Position numbers and translations under genes: made by a program. Under the pieces are notes generated by a model that was not told where the DNA came from, did no database searches, and saw nothing but the letters and a program-made list of their open reading frames with translations. A DNA stretch of 64,000 nt from Paenibacillus aceris (lineage in GTDB: Bacteria > Bacillota > Bacilli > Paenibacillales > NBRC-103111). Location of the stretch: assembly GCF_017874035.1 (NCBI RefSeq), contig NZ_JAGGKV010000014.1:1-64000 (forward strand), in the 5' to 3' direction. Numbering within the stretch: the stretch's first letter is position 1; the number at the start of each line of letters is the position of its first letter. Shown here piece after piece: positions 33,796 to 42,087 of this stretch.

Positions 33796-34689
33796 TTAAT
33801 CCCGATCGTAATTGACCCATTTATTACTGATGGAAAATTGAAAGACCGTAACACACAGAATGATCAAGAACAAACTGAGCGAGAGCGTAGATGCATATCC
33901 CATTTCATGATGCTGGAACGCCACTTCATAAATATACATATTCACTGAACGGGAAGCGTCCCCAGGTCCGCCCGATGTGATCAAATACGGTTCATCAAAG
34001 ATTTGCGTCGCACCAATCAGCGTAGTCACCAAGACAAAGAAAATGGTTGGAGAAAGCATTGGCAAAGTGATGGAGAAAAAGCGCTGCGTCTTGTTCGCGC
34101 CATCGATTTCGGCAGCTTCATACAAAGCGGCTGGAATACTTTGAAGTCCAATTAAGTAATAAAGAAAGGCATTGCCGATAAATTTCCAAAAGCTATAGAT
34201 CGCTACAGCTACGTAAACCCACTGGGGAGATTGCATCCAAGCAATCGGACTTACGCCAAATTTGCCTAACATGTAATTCAGAATGCCGAAATCTTTGCTG
34301 AAGATGAACTGCCAAGCAACCGCAACAGCTGCAGAAGTCGCTAACACGGGAAAGTAAAAAATGGTGCGGTACAAATATTTCCACCCTTTGGCAATATTCC
34401 GGTTTACGGCTAATGCAATCAAAAGACCGAATATCGCGTGCATGGGCGTTAATATCAATACATATTTGAGCGTATTTCCATAGGTTAGCCATAAACGATC
34501 ATCCGAAAACAAATGTTTGATATTGTCAAAGCCGATCCATTTGGCTGGCGTAATGACGTTGTATTTAGTGAAGCTTAAATAAAGAGTTGCTACAACCGGC
34601 TCACCGATAAACAGCACAAAAAACAACAGAGCTGGCGCCAGAAATAACAGTCCGACAATAGTATTAGACATCTTACGATAGGTTCCCAC
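33796..34689 (-). CDS. Carbohydrate ABC importer permease, MalF type
   Basis: The 297-residue permease has six membrane helices, 'LLFLAPALLFFVLFIGEPVV' as the first and an EAA loop 'EAAEIDGANKTQRFFSITLP'. 'GGPGDASRSVNMYIYEVAF' before the last helix is the usual CUT1 marker. The frame opens at 34752, but the GTG at 34689 lies six bases after GGAGGAG and gives the normal length. Partner of the MalG-type permease downstream. Confidence 0.93.
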   Translation of the reverse strand: MGTYRKMSNTIVGLLFLAPALLFFVLFIGEPVVATLYLSFTKYNVITPAKWIGFDNIKHLFSDDRLWLTYGNTLKYVLILTPMHAIFGLLIALAVNRNIAKGWKYLYRTIFYFPVLATSAAVAVAWQFIFSKDFGILNYMLGKFGVSPIAWMQSPQWVYVAVAIYSFWKFIGNAFLYYLIGLQSIPAALYEAAEIDGANKTQRFFSITLPMLSPTIFFVLVTTLIGATQIFDEPYLITSGGPGDASRSVNMYIYEVAFQHHEMGYASTLSLSLFLIILCVTVFQFSISNKWVNYDRD

Positions 34690-34762
34690 TCTTGACTCCT
34701 CCCATGAACCGTGGAGCCGGGCGATCCGAGCGGATCGCCGGCGGACTGCCAACGATTCGGCG

Positions 34763-36031
34763 TCATTTTTTCAGGATAGCGTCGATTTCTTGTTTGGCCT
34801 TTTTCATCGCTGTCGCCGCATCAGACTGATTAGCCAAAATTTCCGATACATGGCGATCAAATACGCCTTGAATTTCGCCGTATTGCATCGGAGCCTCTAC
34901 CGCTTTGGCAATATCGGCGCTGTCTGCGTATACCTTCCAGTTTTGAGCCGGTGTTTTTGGCAGTACTTCGTTCATAACGGAGATCCGAGTAGGAATCGAA
35001 GTGTTGGAGAGCGTTGTTTTTTGTGAATAGACGCCACTGAGGAAAGCTGAAAGCTTATAGGCGGCTTCCGGATATTTGGTCGATTTGAGTACAGGGAACG
35101 CTCCGGAACCGAAAATAACTTTGTTCGTCTTGAACGTCGGCAAGAACTGCACATCAATGTTCGTGAATTTATTTTTATCATACGTGCCAAATGGCCATTT
35201 ACCTGCTGAAATCATACCGACCTGACCATTGATTAGCATCTGGATTTGATCATCCTTCGGCCCTGGCACCGGTGCAACTTTATATTTATAAATGAGATCC
35301 TGGAAAAATTGCATCATTTCGATGGCATTCGGATCGTCTAATTTACTTGTTGTCATTTCGTCATTCAGAATACTGGCATTATTGTTAAACAACCAGGCGG
35401 AAGCGCCGAAATAATAATTCGGAATCGCAAATCCGTATGTCTTTTTGCCGTCCTTTTCGGTGGTTAGCTTCTGAGCGTACTGGAGGAAATCATCTTTTGT
35501 CCAGCCTTTATTAGGCAGAGACAATCCAGCTTGCTTGAGCATATCTGTGTTAAAGTGCATCACGACGTTGTTCCAGTCCCATACGAAGCCGTATGTTTTT
35601 TTGTCAATGACAAATGGCGACTGAAGCTTTGGATGCAAATCGCTGTAATTTTCCAATGCAGCCGGATCTGATTTCATGTAGGTATCCAACGGGAGAAGCA
35701 AATCTTGTTTGGCAAACATCTGAATGCCTTCGATCGCAACGCGAATGACGTCAGGCGATTTGCCGCCGGCAATCATCGTCTGGATTTTATTGAAATAATC
35801 AGCCCAACCGCTGCTCACCACTTCAACCCTCTTGACGGTAATATCCGGATTTTGCTTATTAAATTCAGCTAAAATATTGGATAATTGCTCATCGGATGCT
35901 TCATTTTTGCTCCAAACTAACGTTAATTCGGCTTTGCCTGATTTCGATGAGGTTGTTGTACTTTCTGAACTGCATGCGACTAACGACCACCCGAGTGCAA
36001 AAATCAATAAAGAGACCCAAACCTTTTTCAT
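34763..36031 (-). CDS. Sugar-binding lipoprotein of the GH116-linked ABC importer
   Basis: The 422-residue family 1 extracellular solute-binding protein has a lipoprotein signal with LVACSSE (Cys near residue 20) and typical blocks: 'LTLVWSKNEASDEQL', 'FVWDWNNVVMHFNTDMLKQAG', 'GQVGMISAGKWPFGTYD' and 'GSGAFPVLKSTKYPEAAYK'. It is the receptor on the outer membrane face and the first gene of the operon receptor - MalF - MalG - GH116. Start ATG 36031 is four codons inside the longest frame and has AAGGATGG upstream. A repressible promoter lies at 36266-36294. Confidence 0.93.
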   Translation of the reverse strand: MKKVWVSLLIFALGWSLVACSSESTTTSSKSGKAELTLVWSKNEASDEQLSNILAEFNKQNPDITVKRVEVVSSGWADYFNKIQTMIAGGKSPDVIRVAIEGIQMFAKQDLLLPLDTYMKSDPAALENYSDLHPKLQSPFVIDKKTYGFVWDWNNVVMHFNTDMLKQAGLSLPNKGWTKDDFLQYAQKLTTEKDGKKTYGFAIPNYYFGASAWLFNNNASILNDEMTTSKLDDPNAIEMMQFFQDLIYKYKVAPVPGPKDDQIQMLINGQVGMISAGKWPFGTYDKNKFTNIDVQFLPTFKTNKVIFGSGAFPVLKSTKYPEAAYKLSAFLSGVYSQKTTLSNTSIPTRISVMNEVLPKTPAQNWKVYADSADIAKAVEAPMQYGEIQGVFDRHVSEILANQSDAATAMKKAKQEIDAILKK

Positions 36032-36137
36032 ACAGGGCACCATCCTTAACAGATTGTGGCGCCGCGCTCCCGGAATGGCAAGACCGGTGCGGCCTGATGT
36101 CTTTCTAAGCTGTGAAACGCGGTTGGATACACATCTC

Positions 36138-36151
36138 CGTGCACGTGAACG
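36138..36151. promoter_or_regulatory. LacI operator O1 (5' leader of the importer operon)
   Basis: CGTGCACGTGAACG is a near-perfect palindrome (one mismatched pair) repeated identically at 36247 and in inverted, one-base-different form at 36345. It lies about 110 bases before the receptor start codon, in the transcribed leader, and would act as a road-block or looping site for the adjacent LacI protein. Confidence 0.7.
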
Positions 36152-36246
36152 GAAATGACGAAAAAAATTTCACATTAAGTTAACTGTGCCGTTAGGGGCG
36201 TCCCCCGCTTTGGCTCTTCCTGCATTGGAGCTCCGCTCACTTGCAT

Positions 36247-36260
36247 CGTGCACGTGAACG
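36247..36260. promoter_or_regulatory. LacI operator O2 at the transcription start
   Basis: This is an identical copy of CGTGCACGTGAACG. It begins six bases beyond the -10 hexamer of the minus-strand promoter and so covers the expected +1 position, the standard place for a repressor site. Confidence 0.75.
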
Positions 36261-36265
36261 AACTC

Positions 36266-36294
36266 ATCTTAACAAATTCATTTTGTTTTGTAAA
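36266..36294 (-). promoter_or_regulatory. Sigma-A promoter of the GH116 importer operon
   Basis: TTTACA (36289-36294), a 17-base spacer and TAAGAT (36266-36271) on the minus strand. It is bracketed by operators O2 and O3. Confidence 0.65.
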
Positions 36295-36302
36295 CGCTTT
36301 AT
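36288..36302. promoter_or_regulatory. Possible cre site (CcpA catabolite repression)
   Basis: TTGTAAACGCTTTAT matches the cre consensus WTGNAANCGNWNNCW at all fixed positions but one and overlaps the -35 region of the importer promoter, a location where CcpA represses. Confidence 0.45.
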
Positions 36303-36344
36303 TTGAAAAATCGTTCCAAGTGCCTACCACCACTCTCCCCTTAT

Positions 36345-36358
36345 CGTTCACGAGCACG
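36345..36358. promoter_or_regulatory. LacI operator O3 between importer promoter and regulator gene
   Basis: CGTTCACGAGCACG is the complement of the O1/O2 sequence with one central base changed. It lies upstream of the importer promoter and about 70 bases before the LacI start codon, so it could serve autoregulation and DNA looping with O1 or O2. Confidence 0.65.
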
Positions 36359-36426
36359 GGTATTGACCTTCACGCCCGGTTAAGCTACGATTAGACCACC
36401 AGAGCCTTTTATGGAGGTCCCTTCCT

Positions 36427-37422
36427 ATGAACGTAACCAGCAAACAAATCGCCGAATTGTGCGGCGTTACCCGGGGAACGGTAGATCGCGCGTTGAACAA
36501 CCGTCCCGGCATTCATCCCGAAACTCGCGAGAAGATTATGCGCGTTGCCGAAGAGCTCGGTTACCGCCCACATTTTCTGGCACAGAGCCTTGTAAAAGGA
36601 CACACGAAAACACTTGGCATCGTTTTGTTCGATATTCATAACCAAATTTTTTCCCAACTCTTCCATGCCTTTGAGGCAGAAGCTCGGAAACGGGGTTATA
36701 TCGTTTATCTTGTGCTTTCCAATCGTGACAAGGAGCTTGAACTCGAATATATTAACAACTTGTTAGATCGCAGAGTCGATGGAATTGCACTGCTTCCAGC
36801 CAATGACAACAAAAAGTTCGAGTCTTTCCTCCTTCGCTCGCGAACACCGATTGTTACGTTCGGCAACCGGCTATCCGGTCCGTTTCCATACATTTGGATT
36901 AACGACAAGCAAGCGATTTGTGATTCTGTTGCCTTTCTTGCAAACCAAGGCTACCGCCATTTAATCTATCTTAGTCCGCCGCTCATGCGCAAAGGGAAAG
37001 AAAACATTTATGTACCCGAACAAAGATATCAAGGTTTTATTAGCGCGTGCGACGAGATCCCGGACATGCAGTATAACGTCATCGCACAGAAGCATTATTT
37101 GTCAGAATTAGAGTTATTGTTGGATAAAATTGACGACAGTAAATGCGCCATCCTGTGCTCCAGCGATGTGTATGCTTTGGAAGTCCTGAAATGGCTAAAA
37201 GCCCGTAAAATCCGCGTGCCTGAGCAAGTCGGACTCATGGGATTCGACAACATTGATTTTCTCAAATATATTAATCCGGCACTAACGACCGTCGATTACA
37301 ATGTGAACGAAATCGGTACGAAGCTCGCTGATTTGTTAATCCGCCGCATTAACGCTGACGAGGTTCCTGCTGAGACACTGATTGCTCATCATGTGCTGCA
37401 GGGGGAGTCGGTGACGCCATGA
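36427..37422 (+). CDS. LacI-family regulator of the GH116 importer operon
   Basis: The 331-residue repressor has an N-terminal HTH ('SKQIAELCGVTRGTVDRALN', residues 5-24), hinge helix region 'RPHFLAQSLVKG' and a sugar-sensing domain ('TLGIVLFDIHNQIF', 'RVDGIALLP', 'VGLMGFDNIDFLKYINPALT'). It is divergent from the receptor-permease-GH116 operon, and three copies of a 14-bp palindrome lie between them. Its effector is probably the imported disaccharide or a hydrolysis product. GGAGG is nine bases before the ATG. A 33-codon frame overlaps its stop. Confidence 0.92.
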   Translation: MNVTSKQIAELCGVTRGTVDRALNNRPGIHPETREKIMRVAEELGYRPHFLAQSLVKGHTKTLGIVLFDIHNQIFSQLFHAFEAEARKRGYIVYLVLSNRDKELELEYINNLLDRRVDGIALLPANDNKKFESFLLRSRTPIVTFGNRLSGPFPYIWINDKQAICDSVAFLANQGYRHLIYLSPPLMRKGKENIYVPEQRYQGFISACDEIPDMQYNVIAQKHYLSELELLLDKIDDSKCAILCSSDVYALEVLKWLKARKIRVPEQVGLMGFDNIDFLKYINPALTTVDYNVNEIGTKLADLLIRRINADEVPAETLIAHHVLQGESVTP

Positions 37423-37520
37423 ACACCCATGAATCAACCACAGTCAACATCCCCCGTTCGCTCAAGAAACCCATGGCAGAGCTGCCCACGGGCTTCGATT
37501 CGATTATGTTCAGCTTCTAA
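37419..37520 (+). CDS. Possible 33-residue protein coupled to the LacI gene
   Basis: An ATG overlapping the LacI stop codon (ATGA) opens a 33-codon frame starting MNTHESTTVNIPRSLKK and ending with FSF. GGGGGAG lies ten bases upstream, inside the LacI gene. The frame reads over the 3' end of the convergent beta-helix gene by 11 bases. It is either a real coupled small protein or the surviving N-terminus of a gene lost when this junction formed. There is no homology I recognise. Confidence 0.3.
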   Translation: MNTHESTTVNIPRSLKKPMAELPTGFDSIMFSF

Positions 37521-40104
37521 TGCTGCGGACAGCCTCTGGGCCAAGGCGGTCCTGTAGCTGCTGCAAATATAGGCTGCGCGGAGCTACATGCGTTCCAAAG
37601 CTTTCCCAGAAGGCCTCCTGCCTTGGTCTGGGATCATAAGGGTTAGGCAGCAGTGCCCTACCTTTGTTCCCCACATGCCCGATGGCATAGTTTTGCGCTG
37701 TCGGCGGCTGCTGGGAGACGAGCTCATTCGTCGTGTTCCAGGTGACGTAGTTGGCACCGGACCATCCATGCCCGCTGCCTAACCAAGCCCGATCCTGAAT
37801 GTGAATACGACCATTTACGTTGTCATACAAACAGCCAACCGACCATCTGTGATGCGGTTCGCTGGTATTATAATCCTGTTGGGATTCACAATCGATAAAT
37901 ACATTCGGACCTGCAACCCGTGAATCCACTGTAAAAGCATGTCTCGCGGTTGTGGATTTACAGCGCTGGACCAACGTTAACTCTCCTACTAAATGAAACG
38001 AATAACGGCGTCCACCGGTGATGATGCTTACAAAATCATACACAGCACAATCCTGAATGGTCGTCCATTTGGTATCGCGTTCAACTTGCACGAGCGCATG
38101 CTGCAGATGAAAACCAACCAGATTCCGTACCCAGGCATGCTTAACGTGGTCCATGTAGACACAAGTAATGGCGTGATTTTCATCGGCCAAGTAAGGGATA
38201 TCCCCCTCATTGCCGTCAATCCTCGTTTCCGTAATGGTTGGATCGAATGCCACATCTACCCGCAGATGTTCCACACCGATTTGCTCGATGCGTCCGGCAT
38301 CCTTATATTTCACGATCGCTCCAGAACCCCATTGTTTTTCAATGGCATTGGCAATAGGAGCGTCGACAGTTATACAATTACCTTCTATATGCGTGATGAC
38401 TCTATCGAACTCCAATTGAAACGGAGGCCATTGTATAGTCCCGCCTGCTACCGGTCTCTGGCGGATCGCATCCATGCCAATGGCATGAATCCATCGTTCA
38501 TTCCCGTTTCGGAACACCTTCACGGTATCTCCCGGACGGAAGCAGGAAGCATCTTCGACATGTAGGCGGCGTGAGCCTGATGGAACGTAAAGATCTGTTA
38601 TAGACCTTAACGTGTTAGACAACAACTCCGGCGTCTGCGTCCCTCTTATTTCAATTAAATTCCTCTTCGTTGTGCCAGTCGCATGCAGGATAGTGCCGTC
38701 CTCGCCGGCGCCTCCCCCCCGTAATACGACTCCGTTCGTACAAATTCGAAGCTGCCCGCTGATCAGATAAACGCCCTTCTTCAAGAAAACAGCCCCTCGG
38801 AAGCCATCTGGAGAAGGCAGCAAAGCCGAGACCGTATCAATGGCCCGTTGGATATGGTCCGTATTGTCACCCTCAACAGGTTCAACGCTGATGACCGTTG
38901 GTACATCCGGCAAAGAGACACCGCCCCCTCCATAACCGCTATTCGAAAAATCGATAACTCGATTTCCTTTGAAATCCGGTACGTAGGAAAGCTTGCCGGT
39001 TTCATTCAAATAAACGATTTGGCTCTGGCCCTCCTTAATAGCTTCAGGTCCAGGAACCGTAAAATAAAACGTGTCATAGTATACAACGCTTCCCTTCATT
39101 TGCAGCTCCACATGCATTTGATAATGCGCAGGTTGCTCCGCATAGCCCGGAAACGTTAGTGCGCATTCCATCTGCGGCTCGATTCCCTGTTCCGGCAGTT
39201 CGAAGATGATCTCGCCCGATGAATCGTCGAGCAAGGATGCTTTCACTGTCATGCGCTCATTTGCCAGAACGTGCAAGACTGGATATTCGCTCCCTAACGA
39301 CAGAAGAGCAGGTTGGCCGATTTCCATAACCAGGGAAGAATGTGTGAGCCATAAATCTGCTATTTGTTCAGCCGGATCGCAAACGTCGATAAAGAAGCTG
39401 TTCTCTTGCGACACCCCATGCAGGTTAACAACGCATTTGACTTGAGCTATGCCTGGGTTAAGCGCATATAGCGTGTACGTTTCATCCATCGCGGCAATAT
39501 TCGGATTCGTTGAGGAAATCGCAACATCAGCATGGGTCAGATCAGCCTCTGTACCGTCTGTCATGATGCCTTTTACTGACAGTTTCGTGCTGCCTCCCCT
39601 TAATAGCGGCAATGTATCATCCTGATCAAAAGAATGCCGGGAAGCATCCGTTACATATACTCTACTCAACAGAGGTCCCAATGGAATCGACGGCATCTCG
39701 TAAATAGCGAAATCGATCAGTTGAAAATCGCGATCGGGATCGAAAAGCTCGATCTCAAGCTTGACATATCTCGCTATAACTCGAGGAAATATGGCGACAC
39801 TTGTATTACGGACTCCTCCTTGGGACGTTGCTTTCCGATAGGCCTCTTGCCAAATGAGATTGTCATCCGAATAGGCGATGTTGTAACCGCTTATGAAACC
39901 GGAAGCAAATTTCAAACATACTTGGTTGAACGAAACGACTCCTTCCAGATCAACCGTTATCCAAACCTTGTTGTTTTCTTTCCGGTCCAAACTTAATGGC
40001 TGCCAAAAAGTGCCCGCTTCTCCATCCACGGCGTGGCCTCCCTTGGCATTCGGGCTCTCTGAACTGTTATATACGGGTCGATTTAAGGCTAGATTCACAT
40101 TCAT
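37510..40104 (-). CDS. Right-handed beta-helix protein with N-terminal F5/8-type (CBM32-like) domain
   Basis: The 864-residue protein starts with a discoidin/F5-8C-like carbohydrate-binding domain ('NLALNRPVYNSSES', 'VDGEAGTFWQPLS', 'WITVDLEGVVSFNQVCLKF', residues 4-150). A Big-like domain follows (about 165-240), and then a pectate-lyase-superfamily beta helix beginning 'VEPVEGDNTDHIQRAIDTVS' with 'AVFLKKGVYLISGQLRI' as the first coil. It probably binds or cleaves a plant or microbial polysaccharide. No signal peptide is visible at this or any internal Met, which is odd for such a protein. A good GAGGAT site precedes the ATG. Convergent with the LacI gene. Confidence 0.82.
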   Translation of the reverse strand: MNVNLALNRPVYNSSESPNAKGGHAVDGEAGTFWQPLSLDRKENNKVWITVDLEGVVSFNQVCLKFASGFISGYNIAYSDDNLIWQEAYRKATSQGGVRNTSVAIFPRVIARYVKLEIELFDPDRDFQLIDFAIYEMPSIPLGPLLSRVYVTDASRHSFDQDDTLPLLRGGSTKLSVKGIMTDGTEADLTHADVAISSTNPNIAAMDETYTLYALNPGIAQVKCVVNLHGVSQENSFFIDVCDPAEQIADLWLTHSSLVMEIGQPALLSLGSEYPVLHVLANERMTVKASLLDDSSGEIIFELPEQGIEPQMECALTFPGYAEQPAHYQMHVELQMKGSVVYYDTFYFTVPGPEAIKEGQSQIVYLNETGKLSYVPDFKGNRVIDFSNSGYGGGGVSLPDVPTVISVEPVEGDNTDHIQRAIDTVSALLPSPDGFRGAVFLKKGVYLISGQLRICTNGVVLRGGGAGEDGTILHATGTTKRNLIEIRGTQTPELLSNTLRSITDLYVPSGSRRLHVEDASCFRPGDTVKVFRNGNERWIHAIGMDAIRQRPVAGGTIQWPPFQLEFDRVITHIEGNCITVDAPIANAIEKQWGSGAIVKYKDAGRIEQIGVEHLRVDVAFDPTITETRIDGNEGDIPYLADENHAITCVYMDHVKHAWVRNLVGFHLQHALVQVERDTKWTTIQDCAVYDFVSIITGGRRYSFHLVGELTLVQRCKSTTARHAFTVDSRVAGPNVFIDCESQQDYNTSEPHHRWSVGCLYDNVNGRIHIQDRAWLGSGHGWSGANYVTWNTTNELVSQQPPTAQNYAIGHVGNKGRALLPNPYDPRPRQEAFWESFGTHVAPRSLYLQQLQDRLGPEAVRSIRS

Positions 40105-40269
40105 ACCGTTCTTTTATCCTCCTACTGTCACTTGATCATCCCTTGATTTTACTACCTATGTGTTTTTCCATCATTGTCTGAACTTACACTGCTATGTCTT
40201 TTTTTACGATAGGCGATGGGACCAGAAGCTAGCGAAGTCTGCCAACATCTCTCCAACCTTTCGCAATGA

Positions 40270-40447
40270 GGGAACTACAAGGCGCTATTTCAGCAAAATC
40301 AGCCGTTTTCCCTACCCTAACGGAACTACAGGGACTTATTTCCCATCAGATCGCATTATGCTGACTAAAATCACCACAATAGCGGACCATCGTTTCCCCT
40401 TATCCGTCAAATATCCAAAAGCTAGATAAATAACGCCCCCTAGTTCC
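40270..40447. repeat. Four-box intergenic element (forward orientation)
   Basis: Forward boxes at 40270 (ends GCGCTATTT) and 40321 (ends CTTATTT), reverse boxes at 40376 (AATAGCGG) and 40428 (AAATAACG). Steps are 51, 55 and 52 bases and total length 178, as in the copies at 14147 and 29087. The centre 40342-40375 has a weak TCAG/CTGA hairpin. The element ends where the decayed SLH gene begins. Nothing else was seen in 40105-40441. Confidence 0.8.
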
Positions 40448-41181
40448 TCTGTTTCGAGTGCCGGCGTTAAGGTGCTTCGCAATGAAACAGCAAATGGCGT
40501 GACAAGACTCGTCCTTTCCTCAGACACAGGGATAGTTTCTGATGGGCCTATTGTGAAAATCCATGTAGAATCCCAAGGAAGCGATCCGTCTGCCGCCTAA
40601 AATCAGCCATGATTGCCGATTCATTGGCAAAAGAAACGATGCCAAACTTTACAAGCGCTGAAAAACAAGAAAGTGATGTCATCCCTGTTACAGGCGTTGA
40701 AGTAACGAACGCAAATCTGATGATTTGGGAAGGTCAAACGACCGAGCTTGGCGCGAAGGTCCTCCCTGCCACGGCCAGCAATACAAACGTGACATGGACC
40801 ACGAGTGATCCAACCGTCGCAGCTATTAAGCAAGTTGGTGATAAAGTCGTTGTTACAGGCATCAAGTCAGGAACAGCAACAATAGATGCGAGCTTCAGGC
40901 CAGACGAAACAATCAGTCGTGCGGAGATGGTGACCCTCTTAAGCCGCATCGTAAACATGCGCGCGATACAAAAAGAAAGCAACTCTCATTTCGCTGATAT
41001 CGGCAGCTCTTATGCCGAGGAACAAATTAAAGAGGCAGCAAAAGCTGGAATTATTACCGGATCAGGCGATGGCAACTTCTATCCGGATCGGCCTTCTACT
41101 CGTGCTGAAGCTCTTACTGTCATCATGAATATACTAAATCTCAATCCCGAAATGAAACGATTGTTGAACAGCTTGGAGTAA
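40442..41181 (+). pseudogene. Remnant of an SLH-domain surface protein
   Basis: From 40442 a frame without a start codon encodes about 52 residues resembling the end of a cohesin- or Big-like domain ('TRLVLSSDTGIVSDGPIVKI') up to a stop at 40598. A second frame (40609-41181, 190 residues) continues with a Big_2 domain ('VIPVTGVEVTNANLMIWEGQ', 'TTSDPTVAAIKQVGDKVVVT') that passes abruptly, inside its last strand, into SLH repeats ('SRAEMVTLLSRIV', 'AKAGIITGSGDGNFYPDRPS'). The frame break, absent signal peptide and fused domains indicate a decayed gene with internal deletion. The 190-residue part may still be translated, but it lacks export and the usual three SLH repeats. Confidence 0.75.
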
Positions 41182-41216
41182 ACGACCGAACCTGACACAA
41201 TCCTTCTAAAAAACGG

Positions 41217-41258
41217 AAAACGGCTGCTCTGGTTATTCACACAGAGGCAGCCGTTTTT
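41217..41258. terminator. Bidirectional terminator between SLH remnant and importer operon
   Basis: AAAACGGCTGC and GCAGCCGTTTT with an inner TCTG/CAGA pairing; A- and T-runs on both sides. It ends the Ugp-like operon (last stop 41257) from the minus strand and the SLH remnant from the plus strand. Confidence 0.85.
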
Positions 41259-42072
41259 ATTTAAGTCCCGTATGCATGAAGCTCTCTACAAATTGACGCT
41301 GAAAGACGAAAAAGGCCAGCAGCAGCGGCATAACGACCAGAAGTGTTGCAGCAGTCACTATCCCCCACTGCGCCCCGGTTTCCGATGTTTGGGCGAAAAT
41401 AGCCAGCCCAACCGTAAGGGAGCGGTTTTCCACCGAGTTCGTCACGATAAGCGGCCACATGAAGTTGCTCCAATGCGTGCTGATCGAGATGAGAGCAAAC
41501 GCAACGTAAGTCGGCTTGGCTGAGGGGAAATACACATGCCATAAGGTGCGCCACCATTGGCATCCATCCACCTTCGACGCTTCATCCAGTTCAATCGGAA
41601 TTTGCTTAAATGTCTGGCGCAGCAAGAAAACACCGAATGACGATGCCCAGAACGGCAGCATGACCGCTAATTTGGTATCGACTAAACCAAGCTGCTTGAT
41701 AATGGTATAGTTTGGGAAAATAAGAACTTCTGCAGGTATCATAATTTGCACGAGAAACAAAATAAAAACAAGGCTCTGACCGATAAACCGCAAGCGTGCA
41801 AATGCATAGGCAGCTAGCGTTGCCGTAATCAGCTGTACAACCAAAACTCCACCAACAATAATAATCGTATTGCTATAGTATCTCAGAAAGGGAACGGTCT
41901 CCCACGCATCAACGTAATTGCTGAACGTCGGACTGACGATCGCAAACGGGTTTATTCTGGTTATGACTTCGCTGGAAGGCGTAAAAGAAGTGAAAATGAT
42001 CCACACCAAGGGAACTAGAAATATAAGTCCTAATACTACTACAACAGTCTGATGAATTGCTCTAGCCAACAT
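41257..42072 (-). CDS. ABC importer permease, UgpE/MalG type
   Basis: The 271-residue CUT1 permease has six helices, an EAA loop 'EASKVDGCQWWRTLWHVYFP' (about residues 178-197) and 'LVQIMIPAEVLIFPNYTIIK' before it. It is the last gene of the operon HAD phosphatase - receptor - permease - permease behind a GlpP-type leader, so glycerol-3-phosphate or glycerophosphodiesters are the likely cargo, as in the Ugp system. The cargo call is by context, not by sequence alone. Confidence 0.88.
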   Translation of the reverse strand: MLARAIHQTVVVVLGLIFLVPLVWIIFTSFTPSSEVITRINPFAIVSPTFSNYVDAWETVPFLRYYSNTIIIVGGVLVVQLITATLAAYAFARLRFIGQSLVFILFLVQIMIPAEVLIFPNYTIIKQLGLVDTKLAVMLPFWASSFGVFLLRQTFKQIPIELDEASKVDGCQWWRTLWHVYFPSAKPTYVAFALISISTHWSNFMWPLIVTNSVENRSLTVGLAIFAQTSETGAQWGIVTAATLLVVMPLLLAFFVFQRQFVESFMHTGLK

Positions 42073-42087
42073 AAGCCAGCTTCCCTC

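Noticed and set aside
40609-41181. Intact small SLH protein
   Set aside because: It lacks a signal peptide, has a Big domain cut mid-strand and is preceded by an out-of-frame remnant of the same kind of gene.
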